Positions 1 through 8,803 of a stretch of DNA of 64,000 nucleotides are shown here, piece by piece (positions within the stretch are counted from its first letter, which is position 1; each line of letters begins with the position of its first letter). Below the pieces are notes generated by a model, which saw only the letters and a list, made by a program, of their open reading frames with translations, did no database searches and was not told where the DNA came from. The position numbers were made by a program, and so were the translations under genes. The stretch is from contig NZ_FCOF02000037.1 in NCBI RefSeq assembly GCF_001544755.2, forward strand, positions 1 to 64,000, in the 5' to 3' direction. Source of the DNA: Caballeronia catudaia (GTDB taxonomy: Bacteria > Pseudomonadota > Gammaproteobacteria > Burkholderiales > Burkholderiaceae).

Positions 1-81
1 GTCGACGAAACCCTCGCCGCGAACGGCATGGCGCCGAACCGCAAGGCCGGCCAGATCAACCTGCCGCTGCGCGCGGCGTAA
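1..81 (+). CDS. 3' end of an unidentified gene (partial)
   Basis: An open frame enters from the left edge and ends at a TAA at 79-81, giving the last 26 residues of a protein that finishes in LPLRAA. Its codon use matches the neighbouring genes. Too little is present to name a family. It lies on the same strand as the MFS transporter gene that begins 73 bp downstream, so the two could be co-transcribed. Confidence 0.55.
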   Translation, partial: VDETLAANGMAPNRKAGQINLPLRAA

Positions 82-154
82 TCGTATCGAAAAGCGGCCC
101 TTCGCTCACGCGAACAAGGAAAGCCGTCGACAAGATTCATGAAGGAGACAGTTC

Positions 155-1483
155 ATGCACATGCAACAGGCCGCACCGACTGCGGGTGAAGTTTCGAAAA
201 CAAAGGGCGACGTGCGCGCCTATGCCTGGGTCGTATTCGCACTGACGGTCGGGCTGCTGCTTTCCGACTACATGTCGCGGCAGGTATTGAATGCCGTATT
301 TCCGATGCTCAAGTCGACATGGAGCCTCTCCGACACGCAACTGGGATCGCTCAGCAGCGTGGTCGCGCTCATGGTCGGCGTGCTCACGTTCCCGCTTTCG
401 GTGCTCGCCGACCGCTGGGGCCGCGTGAAGAGCATCCTCCTCATGGCAGCGATGTGGAGTCTCGCAACGCTCGGCTGCGCGATTTCGACCAACTACGGCG
501 AGATGCTGCTTGCGCGGGCTTTCGTCGGTATCGGCGAGGCGGCTTACGGCAGCGTCGGCATCGCGGTAGTGCTCAGCATCTTCCCGGCGCGGCTGCGCGC
601 GACGCTCACGGCCGCCTTCATGGCGGGCGGCGCGTTCGGCTCGGTCATGGGCATGGCGATCGGCGGCGCGGTCGCGGCGCATCTCGGCTGGCGCTCGGCG
701 TTCGGCGCGATGGCGGCGCTCGGAATCGTGCTGGTCGCCGTGTACCGGATCGTCGTCACCGAGGCGCGGCTCGCGTCGTTCCAACCCGTTGCCGATGGCG
801 TGAAGGCGGAAAGCCCCGGCATGCGCATGAGCTTGCGGGCCCTGATGAAGGGGCTTTTTTCGACGAGATCGATCGTATGCGCCTACGTGGGCAGCGGCTT
901 CCATCTGCTGGTGCCCGCCGCGCTGTGGGCGTGGCTGCCGAGTTTTCTGAACCGCTACTACGGCATGGCGCCGGGCAAGGCTGCGGTCGGCGCGGCCGTG
1001 TTCGTAATGGTGACCGGCCTTGGCATGGTCGTGTGCGGCAGCCTGACCGACCGGATCAGCAGGAACGCGCGTGAAAAGAAGTGGCTCACCGCCACCGCGT
1101 TCTGCCTCGCCTGCTTCGCGTTTCTCGTGCTCGCCTTCCGGATGCCGGCGGGACCGCTACAACTCGTGCTGATCGGGGCTGGCATGTTCTTCAGCGCTGG
1201 CGCAACCGGGCCGTCCGGTGCGATGGTCGCGAACCTCACGCCGCCCTCGATCCACGCGTCCGCGTTCGCTACCCTGACGCTCGTCAACAACCTGCTGGGC
1301 CTGGCGCCTGCCGCGATCCTCACGGGGATCGTCGCCGACAGGATCGGGCTCCTGGGCGCGCTACAACTGGTGCCCTTTGCTCCCCTGCTTGCGGCGATCG
1401 TGTTCGCCATCGGCAAGCGGCACTACGCACGCGACCTGGACCGGGTGGCGACGCTGCGCGAAGCGGCCTCGCGCTGCCCGTGA
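155..1483 (+). CDS. MFS family transporter
   Basis: 442 residues forming a typical 12-helix major facilitator. The first helix begins near residue 23, and the loop 2-3 signature DRWGR is at residues 86-90. Long hydrophobic segments continue to about residue 425. The ATG at 155 has AAGGAG seven bases upstream; a second ATG two codons later is possible. It should be an inner-membrane, proton-coupled carrier for a small organic solute. The substrate cannot be read from the sequence. The two downstream genes (a small serine hydrolase and a DsbA-like protein) are on the same strand with a short gap and then an overlap, so the three probably form an operon. Confidence 0.85.
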   Translation: MHMQQAAPTAGEVSKTKGDVRAYAWVVFALTVGLLLSDYMSRQVLNAVFPMLKSTWSLSDTQLGSLSSVVALMVGVLTFPLSVLADRWGRVKSILLMAAMWSLATLGCAISTNYGEMLLARAFVGIGEAAYGSVGIAVVLSIFPARLRATLTAAFMAGGAFGSVMGMAIGGAVAAHLGWRSAFGAMAALGIVLVAVYRIVVTEARLASFQPVADGVKAESPGMRMSLRALMKGLFSTRSIVCAYVGSGFHLLVPAALWAWLPSFLNRYYGMAPGKAAVGAAVFVMVTGLGMVVCGSLTDRISRNAREKKWLTATAFCLACFAFLVLAFRMPAGPLQLVLIGAGMFFSAGATGPSGAMVANLTPPSIHASAFATLTLVNNLLGLAPAAILTGIVADRIGLLGALQLVPFAPLLAAIVFAIGKRHYARDLDRVATLREAASRCP

Positions 1484-1515
1484 AGCCACCACTCATCACG
1501 CAAAGAACGATTCCC

Positions 1516-2076
1516 ATGACTCTCGATACGACACCCACCATTCTCATCGTGCCGGGTTTGCGCGACCATGTCGCCGAACATTGGCAAACCCTGTTGCAGC
1601 ACAAACTGTCCAAGGCGGCCTCCGTGCCCCCGCTGGAACACGACAAGCTCAGTTGCGCCGCGCGCGTCGCAGCGCTCGATGCGGCCCTCGCGAAAATCGA
1701 CGGCCCGGTGATTCTGGTCGCGCACAGCGCGGGCGTCATGATCACCGTTCACTGGGCCCGGCAGCATGACCGCAAGATCCACGGGGCACTTCTGGCCGCG
1801 CCCGCCGATCTCGAGACCCCGTTGCCGGAAGGCTATCCGGCCTTCGATGCACTCGCCGACAACGGCTGGCACCCCATTGCGCGCAAGCCGCTGCCGTTTC
1901 CGAGCATCGTCGGCGCGAGCCGCAACGATCCGCTGGCGAGCTTCGAGCGCGTGCGGCAGATGGCGCAAGACTGGGGCAGCCGCCTCGTCGACCTGGGCGA
2001 GGTGGGTCATCTCAACCCCGCCGCGGGCTATGGCGAATGGCCGATGGCGGAGGCGCTGATTCATGATCTCGTCTGA
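1516..2076 (+). CDS. RBBP9/YdeN-type alpha/beta serine hydrolase
   Basis: 186 residues, the usual size for the small RBBP9/YdeN hydrolase family. The nucleophile elbow is AHSAG (Ser71), the acid is probably Asp138 in SRNDP, and the histidine is His165 in EVGHLN, so the full triad is present. The N-terminal ILIVPGL strand-loop also fits. No signal peptide is visible, so it should be cytoplasmic. The frame is open far upstream, but that stretch overlaps the transporter gene; ATG 1516 starts the recognisable domain 32 bp after the transporter stop. It overlaps the next gene by 14 bp, suggesting translational coupling. The natural substrate of this family is largely unknown. Confidence 0.85.
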   Translation: MTLDTTPTILIVPGLRDHVAEHWQTLLQHKLSKAASVPPLEHDKLSCAARVAALDAALAKIDGPVILVAHSAGVMITVHWARQHDRKIHGALLAAPADLETPLPEGYPAFDALADNGWHPIARKPLPFPSIVGASRNDPLASFERVRQMAQDWGSRLVDLGEVGHLNPAAGYGEWPMAEALIHDLV

Positions 2077-2773
2077 ACGCCCGCACGTCGCCACGGCGGG
2101 CCGTGAGATCGGCTACGGCCGCACGATGACGGTCGAGGTCTTCTTCGATTTCATCTGCCCCTGGTGTCTGATCGGCAAACGCAACCTGGAGGCGGCCATC
2201 AGCCGCTTCGCTGCCTTGCGCCCCGACGTGCGCCTGAAAGTGCTATGGCGCTCCCATCAGCTTCTTCCCTCGATGCCGCTCGCAGGCATGCCTTATCAGG
2301 CGTTCTATCTCGACCGTCTTGGAAGTCATGAAGCCGTGGCGGCAAGGCGTTCGCAGGTCCGACGCGCGGGCATCGAGGCCGGCGTCGAGTTCTCGTTCGA
2401 GCAGATCGAAGTGATGCCCAACACGGCTGCCGCGCACGACCTCGTGGCCTACGCGGCCAGCCGTGGCAATGAAGCGCGACATGCCCTGCTGATCGAGCGC
2501 CTGTTCAGCGCGTACTTCATGGAGGGAAAGGATATCGGCGACTGGCGCGTTCTGGAGCGTCTCGGCGTCGAGTGCGGTCTCGAGCAACAGGGCGTCGTGA
2601 ATCATCTCGCGGAATCGAGGCGCATGGCCAATCCGACCGCTCGCCTCGTGCCGCCTGCCGACCATCATTCCGGCGGCGTTCCGCACTTCGTGTTCGACGC
2701 GTCCTGCGCGCTTTCCGGAGCCCATTCTCCCGGCGCGATCATCGAAGCGATGATGCTGGCGGCTCGCGACTGA
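2063..2773 (+). CDS. DsbA-family (FrnE / HCCA isomerase-like) thioredoxin-fold protein
   Basis: 236 residues. A thioredoxin-fold N-terminus carries the CPWC dithiol motif at residues 32-35 (FFDFICPWC), followed by a helical insertion and a final GVPHFVF strand that contributes the cis-Pro region. This is the layout of the DsbA/FrnE/2-hydroxychromene-2-carboxylate isomerase superfamily. Both cysteines are kept, which favours a thiol oxidoreductase over the kappa-GST-like isomerases, which often lack them. There is no signal peptide, so it is probably cytoplasmic. ATG 2063 overlaps the hydrolase stop and has GGAGG nine bases upstream. A start at 2126 would remove 21 residues and leave the domain intact. 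Confidence 0.82.
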   Translation: MISSERPHVATAGREIGYGRTMTVEVFFDFICPWCLIGKRNLEAAISRFAALRPDVRLKVLWRSHQLLPSMPLAGMPYQAFYLDRLGSHEAVAARRSQVRRAGIEAGVEFSFEQIEVMPNTAAAHDLVAYAASRGNEARHALLIERLFSAYFMEGKDIGDWRVLERLGVECGLEQQGVVNHLAESRRMANPTARLVPPADHHSGGVPHFVFDASCALSGAHSPGAIIEAMMLAARD

Positions 2774-2800
2774 GGCCAGCCGCGAGCATAGGCCGCGAGC

Positions 2801-2875
2801 TTACGCGGCGTAGTCGTACACGCCGCGTCCCGTCTTGCGGCCGGGGCGTCCATCCATGCGTCGGCCTCCGTCGGA
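2801..2875 (-). pseudogene. C-terminal remnant of a 3-hydroxyacyl-CoA dehydrogenase
   Basis: Directly after the thiolase stop, on the same strand, the sequence reads RPGRKTGRGVYDYAA-stop. This closely resembles the conserved last residues of PaaH/Hbd-type 3-hydroxybutyryl-CoA dehydrogenases, which end in a GRKTGRGFYDY-like motif. Nothing else of that roughly 280-residue enzyme is present, so this is a deletion remnant. The fragment is in frame with the thiolase, separated only by its TGA. Its position fits a former beta-oxidation operon read leftwards. The homology call is from memory of the family tail and should be checked. Confidence 0.6.
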
Positions 2876-4072
2876 TCACTGAAGGTTTTCGAAGATCGCC
2901 GCGATCCCCTGACCACCGCCGATGCACATCGTGACGAGCGCGTACCGGCCGCCGATGCGCTTCAACTCGTAAAGCGCCTTGACGGTAATCAGTGCGCCGG
3001 TCGCGCCGATCGGATGGCCGAGCGAAATGCCCGAACCGTTCGGATTCACTTTGGCCGGGTCCAGTCCCAGCTCGTTCGTGACCGCGCATGCTTGTGCGGC
3101 GAAGGCTTCGTTGGCTTCGATCACATCGAGTTGAGCGATGTCGAGGCCCGCGCGTTCGAGCGCCTTGCGCGTCGCCGGCACGGGACCGATGCCCATGTAG
3201 GCGGGATCGACGCCCGCATGCGCATACGACACGAGCCGCGCGAGCGGTTTAGCGCCGCGCCGCTCGGCGACGCTGCGCTCCATCAGCAGCACGGCCGCCG
3301 CCGCGTCGTTGATGCCCGATGCGTTGCCGGCCGTCACCGTGCCGTTCTCCTTGACGAACACCGGCTTCAGCTTCGAAAAATCGCCGGCGCTGGCATCGTG
3401 GCGCACGTGCTCGTCGGTATCGAAAACGGTCTCGCCCTTCTTCGTGCGCAACTTGACCGGCAGGATCTGCTCGCGGAATCGCCCTTCGGCGATAGCGCGC
3501 GCCGCCCGCCGATGCGATTCGAGCGCGAGCGCGTCCTGCTCATCACGCGAAATCCCGTACTTGCGCGCGACGTTCTCCGCCGTCACGCCCATATGGATCG
3601 TCTGGAACGGGTCGTGCAGCGCACCGAGCATCATGTCGACGAGCTTTCCGTCGCCCATGCGCTGCCCGAAACGCGCGCTCGGCATGGTGTACGGCGCGCG
3701 GCTCATGTTTTCCGCGCCGCCGCCGATCGCGACGTCCGCATCGCCCAGCAAAATCGTCTGCGCAGCCGAGACGACGGCCTGCAAACCCGAACCGCACAGG
3801 CGGTTCACGGTCAGCGCCGGCACATGCTGCGCCACGCCGCCGTCGATCGCCGCGACGCGGGCGAGATACATGTCCTTCGGTTCCGTATGAACCACATTGC
3901 CGAAGACCACGTGACCGACTTCATCGCCTGCGACGTTTCCGCGCTGAAGAACTTCGCGCACGGTCATCGCGCCCAGTTCCGCAGGCGAAAAATCCTTCAG
4001 GCTGCCGCCGAATTCACCGATTGCCGTTCGGACTCCACTCACCACCACGACTTCACGTCTTGCTTCGCTCAT
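2876..4072 (-). CDS. Thiolase (acetyl-CoA acyltransferase, BktB-like)
   Basis: 398 residues, the normal length for a biosynthetic or degradative thiolase. Catalytic elements are all visible: the nucleophile Cys93 in NRLCGSG, NEAFAAQ, His353 in GHPIGATGA, and Cys383 in the terminal CIGGGQG motif. It condenses or cleaves acyl-CoA/acetyl-CoA in the cytoplasm. The frame is open further upstream, but the family N-terminus starts at ATG 4072 (MSEARREVVV), which is preceded by GGAGGG. It is flanked on the same strand by remnants of ETF-quinone oxidoreductase and hydroxyacyl-CoA dehydrogenase, and then by an intact acyl-CoA dehydrogenase, so it is a survivor of a fatty-acid oxidation operon. Confidence 0.93.
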   Translation of the reverse strand: MSEARREVVVVSGVRTAIGEFGGSLKDFSPAELGAMTVREVLQRGNVAGDEVGHVVFGNVVHTEPKDMYLARVAAIDGGVAQHVPALTVNRLCGSGLQAVVSAAQTILLGDADVAIGGGAENMSRAPYTMPSARFGQRMGDGKLVDMMLGALHDPFQTIHMGVTAENVARKYGISRDEQDALALESHRRAARAIAEGRFREQILPVKLRTKKGETVFDTDEHVRHDASAGDFSKLKPVFVKENGTVTAGNASGINDAAAAVLLMERSVAERRGAKPLARLVSYAHAGVDPAYMGIGPVPATRKALERAGLDIAQLDVIEANEAFAAQACAVTNELGLDPAKVNPNGSGISLGHPIGATGALITVKALYELKRIGGRYALVTMCIGGGQGIAAIFENLQ

Positions 4073-4113
4073 TGATTCCCTCCGGTTCGTTGGCGCTTGC
4101 GCGCATTCGGCGA

Positions 4114-4358
4114 TTACATGTTCGGATAGTTGGGCCCGCCGCCTCCCTCGGGCGTCACCCATACGATGTTCTGCGTCGGGTCCCGCAGACGCCCGGCTCG
4201 ACGCCCTGCTCCGCCGCGCGCTGTTTCAGGCGGATCGCGGCGGATAGTCCGGCGGGTCCGCCGCCGACGATCACCACGTCGTAGTCCATCGATTCACGCG
4301 GACCGTATTGCTCGATCCAGCTTCCAGACGCAAATGCGCGTGCCGTTTCCGACGTCAT
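4114..4358 (-). pseudogene. ETF-ubiquinone oxidoreductase, internally deleted remnant
   Basis: From ATG 4358 the frame encodes an N-terminus with SWIEQYGPRESMDYDVVIVGG and PAGLSAAIRLK, matching the start and FAD-binding GGGPAG loop of electron-transfer flavoprotein-ubiquinone oxidoreductase. After about 55 residues the reading frame shifts. The other frame then gives DPTQNIVWVTPEGGGGPNYP-NM-stop (stop at 4114-4116), which matches the C-terminus of the same enzyme. The normal protein is about 550 residues, so roughly 480 central codons are missing and the junction near 4185-4195 is out of frame. The 4Fe-4S and quinone regions are absent. A functional copy must lie elsewhere if beta-oxidation is active. 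Confidence 0.85.
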
Positions 4359-4392
4359 GCCGCCCTCCATCGTTCACGATTACGCGGTCGCG

Positions 4393-6195
4393 TCAGAATT
4401 GCGCTTCGCTCAACGCGAACAGCGGATCGTCGCCGCGCGCGGAAACGATGGCCGTCTCGAGCCCGCGGGCTTGCGTCAGAACATATTCGGAGAAGCAGTG
4501 CGCGGTCGCGATCTTGGCCCCGAAAAACTGCGGATCTTCGGCGCGCTTGCGCTGCGCCACGAGCAGCGCGCGCGCCATCTGCCAGCCGGACAGCACGATG
4601 CCCGCGAGCTTCAGGTACAGCACGCCGCCGCCGAACACCGCGCGCGGATCGCGCTTGCCCGACTCGAGCACATAGGCGATGACGTTCGCGAGCGCGTCGC
4701 GTCCGTCGGCGAGACGGCGGTGCATCGCGTCGAATACGCGCGCGGCGTCGCCTGCATCGGCGGACTGCAATGCGGCGAGCGTGTCGTCGATCTCCTTCAG
4801 CAGCGCGCGGGCTGCCGCGCCGCCGTCGCGCATCGTCTTGCGGCCGACGAGATCGTTGGCCTGAATCGCCGTCGTGCCTTCGTAGATCGACAGGATGCGC
4901 GCATCGCGATAAAACTGCGCCGCCCCCGTTTCTTCGATGAAGCCCATCCCGCCGTGCACCTGCACGCCGAGACTCGTGACGTCGACGGCCATTTCGGTGC
5001 TCCAGCCTTTCACGACCGGCACGAGGAATTCATTGATCGCGCGATGCCGCGCGCGGGTGTCGGCGTCGTCGTGATGATGGGCGATATCGGCATGAGCGGC
5101 CGCGACATAGGCGAGCGCACGCGCGCCTTCGGTCATGGCGCGCATCGTGCCGAGCATGCGCCGCACGTCCGGATGCCGGATGATCGCGACAGCTTCCGTG
5201 CCCGAGCCGTCGACGGGACGGCTCTGAATGCGTTCCTGCGCGTAGGCGACGGCCTTCTGATAGGCCGCATCGGACTGCGCGATGCCCTGGAGACCCACGC
5301 CGAAGCGCGCCGCGTTCATCATGATGAACATGTATTCGAGGCCGCGATTCTCCTCGCCCACGAGGTAGCCGGTCGCGCCGCCCTTGTCGCCGTACTGGAG
5401 CACGGCGGTCGGGCTCGCCTTGATGCCGAGCTTGTGTTCGATCGAAACGCACTGCACGTCGTTGCGCGCACCGAGGCTGCCGTCCTCGTTCACCAGAAAC
5501 TTGGGCACGAGGAACAGCGAAATGCCTTTCACGCCTTCCGGCGCATCCGGCGTGCGAGCCAGCACGAGGTGGACGATGTTCTCGGCCATGTCGTGCTCGC
5601 CCCAGGTGATGAAAATCTTGGTGCCGGACACCTTGTAGGAACCGTCGTCCTGCCGTTCGGCGCGCGAACGCACGAGCGCCAGATCGGAGCCGGCTTGCGG
5701 CTCGGTCAGATTCATGGTGCCGGTCCAGGCGCCTTCGATCAGCTTCGGCAGATAGCGCGCCTTCAGTTCATCCGAGCCGGCGGTCAGCAAGGCCTCGATG
5801 GCGCCGTCGGTCAGCAGCGGGCACAACGCGAACGAGAGATTCGCCGCGTTCAGCATCTCGATGCACGGCGACGCGATCAGCTTCGCCAACTCCTGTCCGC
5901 CGAATCCGGCCGGATGGCTGACGCCCTGCCAGCCGCCCTCCGCGTACTGGCGGTAGGCATCGGCGAAGCCAGGCGATGCCGTCACCTCGCCGTCATGCCA
6001 CTCGCTCGGGTGCTGATCGCCCGCCGCGTTCAACGGCGCGATGACTTCGGCGGCCAGCTTTGCGCCTTCATCGAGAATGGCGCGGGCGGTGTCCGCGTTT
6101 GAATCGGCAAGGCCGGGAAGCTGACACAGGCTTGCAATACCTGCCAGTTCTTCCATGACGAACAGCATTTCCTTGACGGGCGGCGAGTAACTCAT
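4393..6195 (-). CDS. Acyl-CoA dehydrogenase, long form with C-terminal extension (DmdC-like)
   Basis: 600 residues, matching the long bacterial acyl-CoA dehydrogenases with an extra C-terminal domain (PF12806 type, including 3-methylmercaptopropionyl-CoA dehydrogenases). Seen: the FAD/substrate loop MNLTEPQAGSDL, then KVSGTKIFITWGEHD. LGVQVHGGMGFIEETGAAQFYRDARI and IYEGTTAIQANDL match the FAD-dimer and catalytic region. It oxidises acyl-CoA to enoyl-CoA and passes electrons to ETF. ATG 6195 has AGGAG just upstream and starts the conserved MSYSPPVKEM leader. It is first in a leftward set with the ETF-QO remnant and thiolase. The chain-length preference is not readable. Confidence 0.9.
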   Translation of the reverse strand: MSYSPPVKEMLFVMEELAGIASLCQLPGLADSNADTARAILDEGAKLAAEVIAPLNAAGDQHPSEWHDGEVTASPGFADAYRQYAEGGWQGVSHPAGFGGQELAKLIASPCIEMLNAANLSFALCPLLTDGAIEALLTAGSDELKARYLPKLIEGAWTGTMNLTEPQAGSDLALVRSRAERQDDGSYKVSGTKIFITWGEHDMAENIVHLVLARTPDAPEGVKGISLFLVPKFLVNEDGSLGARNDVQCVSIEHKLGIKASPTAVLQYGDKGGATGYLVGEENRGLEYMFIMMNAARFGVGLQGIAQSDAAYQKAVAYAQERIQSRPVDGSGTEAVAIIRHPDVRRMLGTMRAMTEGARALAYVAAAHADIAHHHDDADTRARHRAINEFLVPVVKGWSTEMAVDVTSLGVQVHGGMGFIEETGAAQFYRDARILSIYEGTTAIQANDLVGRKTMRDGGAAARALLKEIDDTLAALQSADAGDAARVFDAMHRRLADGRDALANVIAYVLESGKRDPRAVFGGGVLYLKLAGIVLSGWQMARALLVAQRKRAEDPQFFGAKIATAHCFSEYVLTQARGLETAIVSARGDDPLFALSEAQF

Positions 6196-6355
6196 CGATG
6201 ACTCCTGACACGCCGCGTTCCGATGAAATACGCGCTGCGGCGGCGAATGTTGATATGTTGCGATGCATGGTATCAACGCCGCCTGGTTCCCTCGCTACCG
6301 AAATCTGCCCTTTCACTGACAAAATCTGCCAACCGGAATGACCTGTCGTCCAGGC

Positions 6356-7402
6356 TCAGCCTTCCTTTTGCAGCCTGTATGCCGCCGGTGTGCTGCCGGT
6401 CCAGTGACGAAACGCACGATGAAATGCGGTCGGATTGTCGAACCCGACGTCATAGGCGATCTCGGAAATCGAATCGCCCGAACGGGTGAGACGCTGAATC
6501 GCGATGTCCCGGCGCACTTCGTCCTTGATTGCCTGGAAGCTCGTTCCTTCCGCTTCGAGACGGCGGCACAGCGTCCGCATCGAGTAGTGCAACTGTTGCG
6601 CGACGGCGTCGACGCTCGGCGTTTTCGGCAGGCTCGCGGCGATGCACTGCCGCACCTGATGACACACCATCTCCTCCGTGAACGAAACGAAAATCCAGTC
6701 TTCCGGCGCGCGCTGGAGGAAGGCGTCGAGGTCTGACTTTCGCTGGCGGATGGGGCGGTCGAGGTAGACGGCATCGAACACGAGGCGTGTGCGATCGCGG
6801 CCGAAACGTACCGGTCCGGGAAACAGATACAGCAGATCGCCTGACTGCGCGGGCCGCAGGAATTCGAATGACGCTTCGACGAGCGGAATCCTCTGCCGTA
6901 TGAGCCACGATGCGACGCCATGCACGAGCTTCAACATGAGTTCCCGCGCAAGCGCGCTTGCCTTCGGCCCTTGCGGATTGACGACGAATTCGACGATCGC
7001 GTCAGGCCCTTCCCTGCGTGAGGCGAGTTGAAATTCATCGAGGATCAGATGGAAGAATTGTCCGAAGCGATGAAGCGCCACTTCGAGCCGCGGCGCATCG
7101 AGAAGACTCAGACAGAGGAACTTGAGCGTGCCGTTGCGCAGCGGACGCGCGAAGATGCCGGGCATCTCGTCGTCGAGTTCCATTGCGAGCAGCCGGTAGA
7201 GCGTCGAAAACTGCTCCTGCGTGACGCGTGCCGCCGGCATGCTCAGCAGGTCGTGCGGAATGCCGGAATACCCGGCGAGCCGCGCGACCGCGGCCCGGTC
7301 GGCGCCGGAAAGAAAACCGTTGACGACCGAAATGGGAACGGTCGTGGAAAACGCATCCGGGCGTGATCGCACGGCGCCGGGACGAGAGGCCGATCTTGTC
7401 AT
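6356..7402 (-). CDS. AraC-family transcriptional regulator
   Basis: 348 residues from ATG 7402. The N-terminal about 200 residues resemble the arabinose-binding-like domain (PF12625) of OruR/ArgR-type regulators. The C-terminal 100 residues form the double helix-turn-helix: LHYSMRTLCRRLEAEG, then ISEIAYDVGFDNPTAFHRAFRHWTG, the standard AraC signature. It begins nine bases after the stop of the solute-binding protein gene, so the two are probably co-transcribed. The acyl-CoA dehydrogenase/thiolase genes follow on the same strand after 160 bp and are plausible targets. A longer frame upstream of 7402 overlaps the previous gene and lacks family similarity. Confidence 0.85.
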   Translation of the reverse strand: MTRSASRPGAVRSRPDAFSTTVPISVVNGFLSGADRAAVARLAGYSGIPHDLLSMPAARVTQEQFSTLYRLLAMELDDEMPGIFARPLRNGTLKFLCLSLLDAPRLEVALHRFGQFFHLILDEFQLASRREGPDAIVEFVVNPQGPKASALARELMLKLVHGVASWLIRQRIPLVEASFEFLRPAQSGDLLYLFPGPVRFGRDRTRLVFDAVYLDRPIRQRKSDLDAFLQRAPEDWIFVSFTEEMVCHQVRQCIAASLPKTPSVDAVAQQLHYSMRTLCRRLEAEGTSFQAIKDEVRRDIAIQRLTRSGDSISEIAYDVGFDNPTAFHRAFRHWTGSTPAAYRLQKEG

Positions 7403-7410
7403 ATGCACAT

Positions 7411-8754
7411 CTATTCGCGTTCTTTCATTGCTGCCATTGATATACGGTCTCTCACGACACTGATCGCCTGCTTGAGCGCGTACACATCGTGAAGATGCCG
7501 CGAAGGCACGCGTATCCGGCTTGCGTTGACGTCGATGTATTCCAGTTCGTTCCACCATCGCGCGATCTCGTCGGCTGACGGATGCGCTGTCTTCCAGATT
7601 TCGTCTTCCAGCGATTTCAACGCGCGATACCAGACCACAAAGCGATTATTGACGCGCGACTCGAGCATGCGCGGCAGTGCCTGCATTATGCCGATGAGCA
7701 CCGCCATGAACGGCAGCAGAATGAGCAGACGTCTTTCTATGAAGCTGGCCAACCAGAATGGCAGATAGCGCTGCAAGAAAGGCCGGCCCGACTCGAAATA
7801 CCGCTCGCTTTCCTTCGACACGGGGAACTCGGCGGTATTCAGATTCGGGAATGCGCCCAGTGGTGTGAAATAGTCCTCGCCGGCGTGCACCGTCCTGGCC
7901 GCATCCAGCAAGAGATAAACGAGTGCAGGATGCAATGCGTCCTTTGCCACCAGCAGAGCCGTCGAAGCGAGCAAGGTGACATCGGACGTCGGATTGTCGT
8001 CGACGATACTCGTGGACGCCCGTGGAAACGTGACCTTCGAAAGAGACGGAAACTTCTGCACGATCGCGTCGGCCTGCGCGAAGCTCACGAGCTTCAGGTC
8101 GCTGTTGAGCAGCGTCTCCTGCATGGGCGCGTCAGGTCTGCCTATGAAGAAAGCGGCGTCGAGACTGCCGTCTTCGAGGCGCCGGTAGGCCGCCTGTGCA
8201 TCGACCTCCGTCAGTTGCGAATTGTCTCGGGTCACGCCGCTGAACGCGAGCAAGGCCAGCGACACGCGCAACAGGCCACTGCCACGAATTCCGATACCGA
8301 TCCGCTTGCCACGCAACTGTGCGAGCCGGTTGACGATCACGTCCCCGCGATAAAACACCCATATGGGTTCATACGAGACTGCTGCGATCGTCTGCAATCC
8401 ATCGCTTTCCCGCGCTTCGACCGTGCCGGACTGAATGAAGCCGACCTCATATTCGCTATTGCTGTCTTTGAGCCGCTCGTAATTCTCTACGGATCCCGAA
8501 GAAGGTCTTATGTCGAGCGTTACGCTGTCACGTTTCAGGATAGGCGCATATTTGTGCGCAAAGCCTTGATAGATGCCATTGTCGGCGCCGGTCGTCATGA
8601 TGATTCTTGTCTGAAACGCCGGTTCGACGATACCGAACAGCGTCCAGCCGAGCATGGTCAGCAGGATCACCGCACCGGTGATCGCCAGCAGCCGTCGCCG
8701 AGATGTAAGCGGCAGCCTGTACCTGCGATGAAATGCTTTTTTGTGCCGCGGCAT
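7411..8754 (-). CDS. TAXI-family (TRAP-type) solute-binding protein, membrane anchored
   Basis: 447 residues. An uncleaved-looking hydrophobic segment at about residues 24-45 is followed by a periplasmic domain with TAXI-family features: IIMTTGADNGIYQGFA near the start, IRPSSGSVENYERL, and RGKRIGIGIRGSG. A second membrane helix lies around residues 340-362 (RRLLILLPFMAVLIGIMQAL) and a 70-residue tail follows. TAXI receptors normally deliver substrate to a fused 4TM-12TM TRAP permease; no permease gene is nearby. The two-helix layout suggests a fixed receptor that may sense or scavenge instead. The AraC regulator follows nine bases later. Confidence 0.82.
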   Translation of the reverse strand: MPRHKKAFHRRYRLPLTSRRRLLAITGAVILLTMLGWTLFGIVEPAFQTRIIMTTGADNGIYQGFAHKYAPILKRDSVTLDIRPSSGSVENYERLKDSNSEYEVGFIQSGTVEARESDGLQTIAAVSYEPIWVFYRGDVIVNRLAQLRGKRIGIGIRGSGLLRVSLALLAFSGVTRDNSQLTEVDAQAAYRRLEDGSLDAAFFIGRPDAPMQETLLNSDLKLVSFAQADAIVQKFPSLSKVTFPRASTSIVDDNPTSDVTLLASTALLVAKDALHPALVYLLLDAARTVHAGEDYFTPLGAFPNLNTAEFPVSKESERYFESGRPFLQRYLPFWLASFIERRLLILLPFMAVLIGIMQALPRMLESRVNNRFVVWYRALKSLEDEIWKTAHPSADEIARWWNELEYIDVNASRIRVPSRHLHDVYALKQAISVVRDRISMAAMKERE

Positions 8755-8803
8755 CGTCCGGACCTCACGACATCGGTTCGCGTTTCGTCAGGCGCTTTCA
8801 TGA

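Noticed and set aside
2801..4072. Programmed readthrough of the thiolase TGA into the downstream in-frame remnant
   Set aside because: No readthrough context or structure was seen, the extension matches a different enzyme's tail, and the frame agreement has a one in three chance probability.
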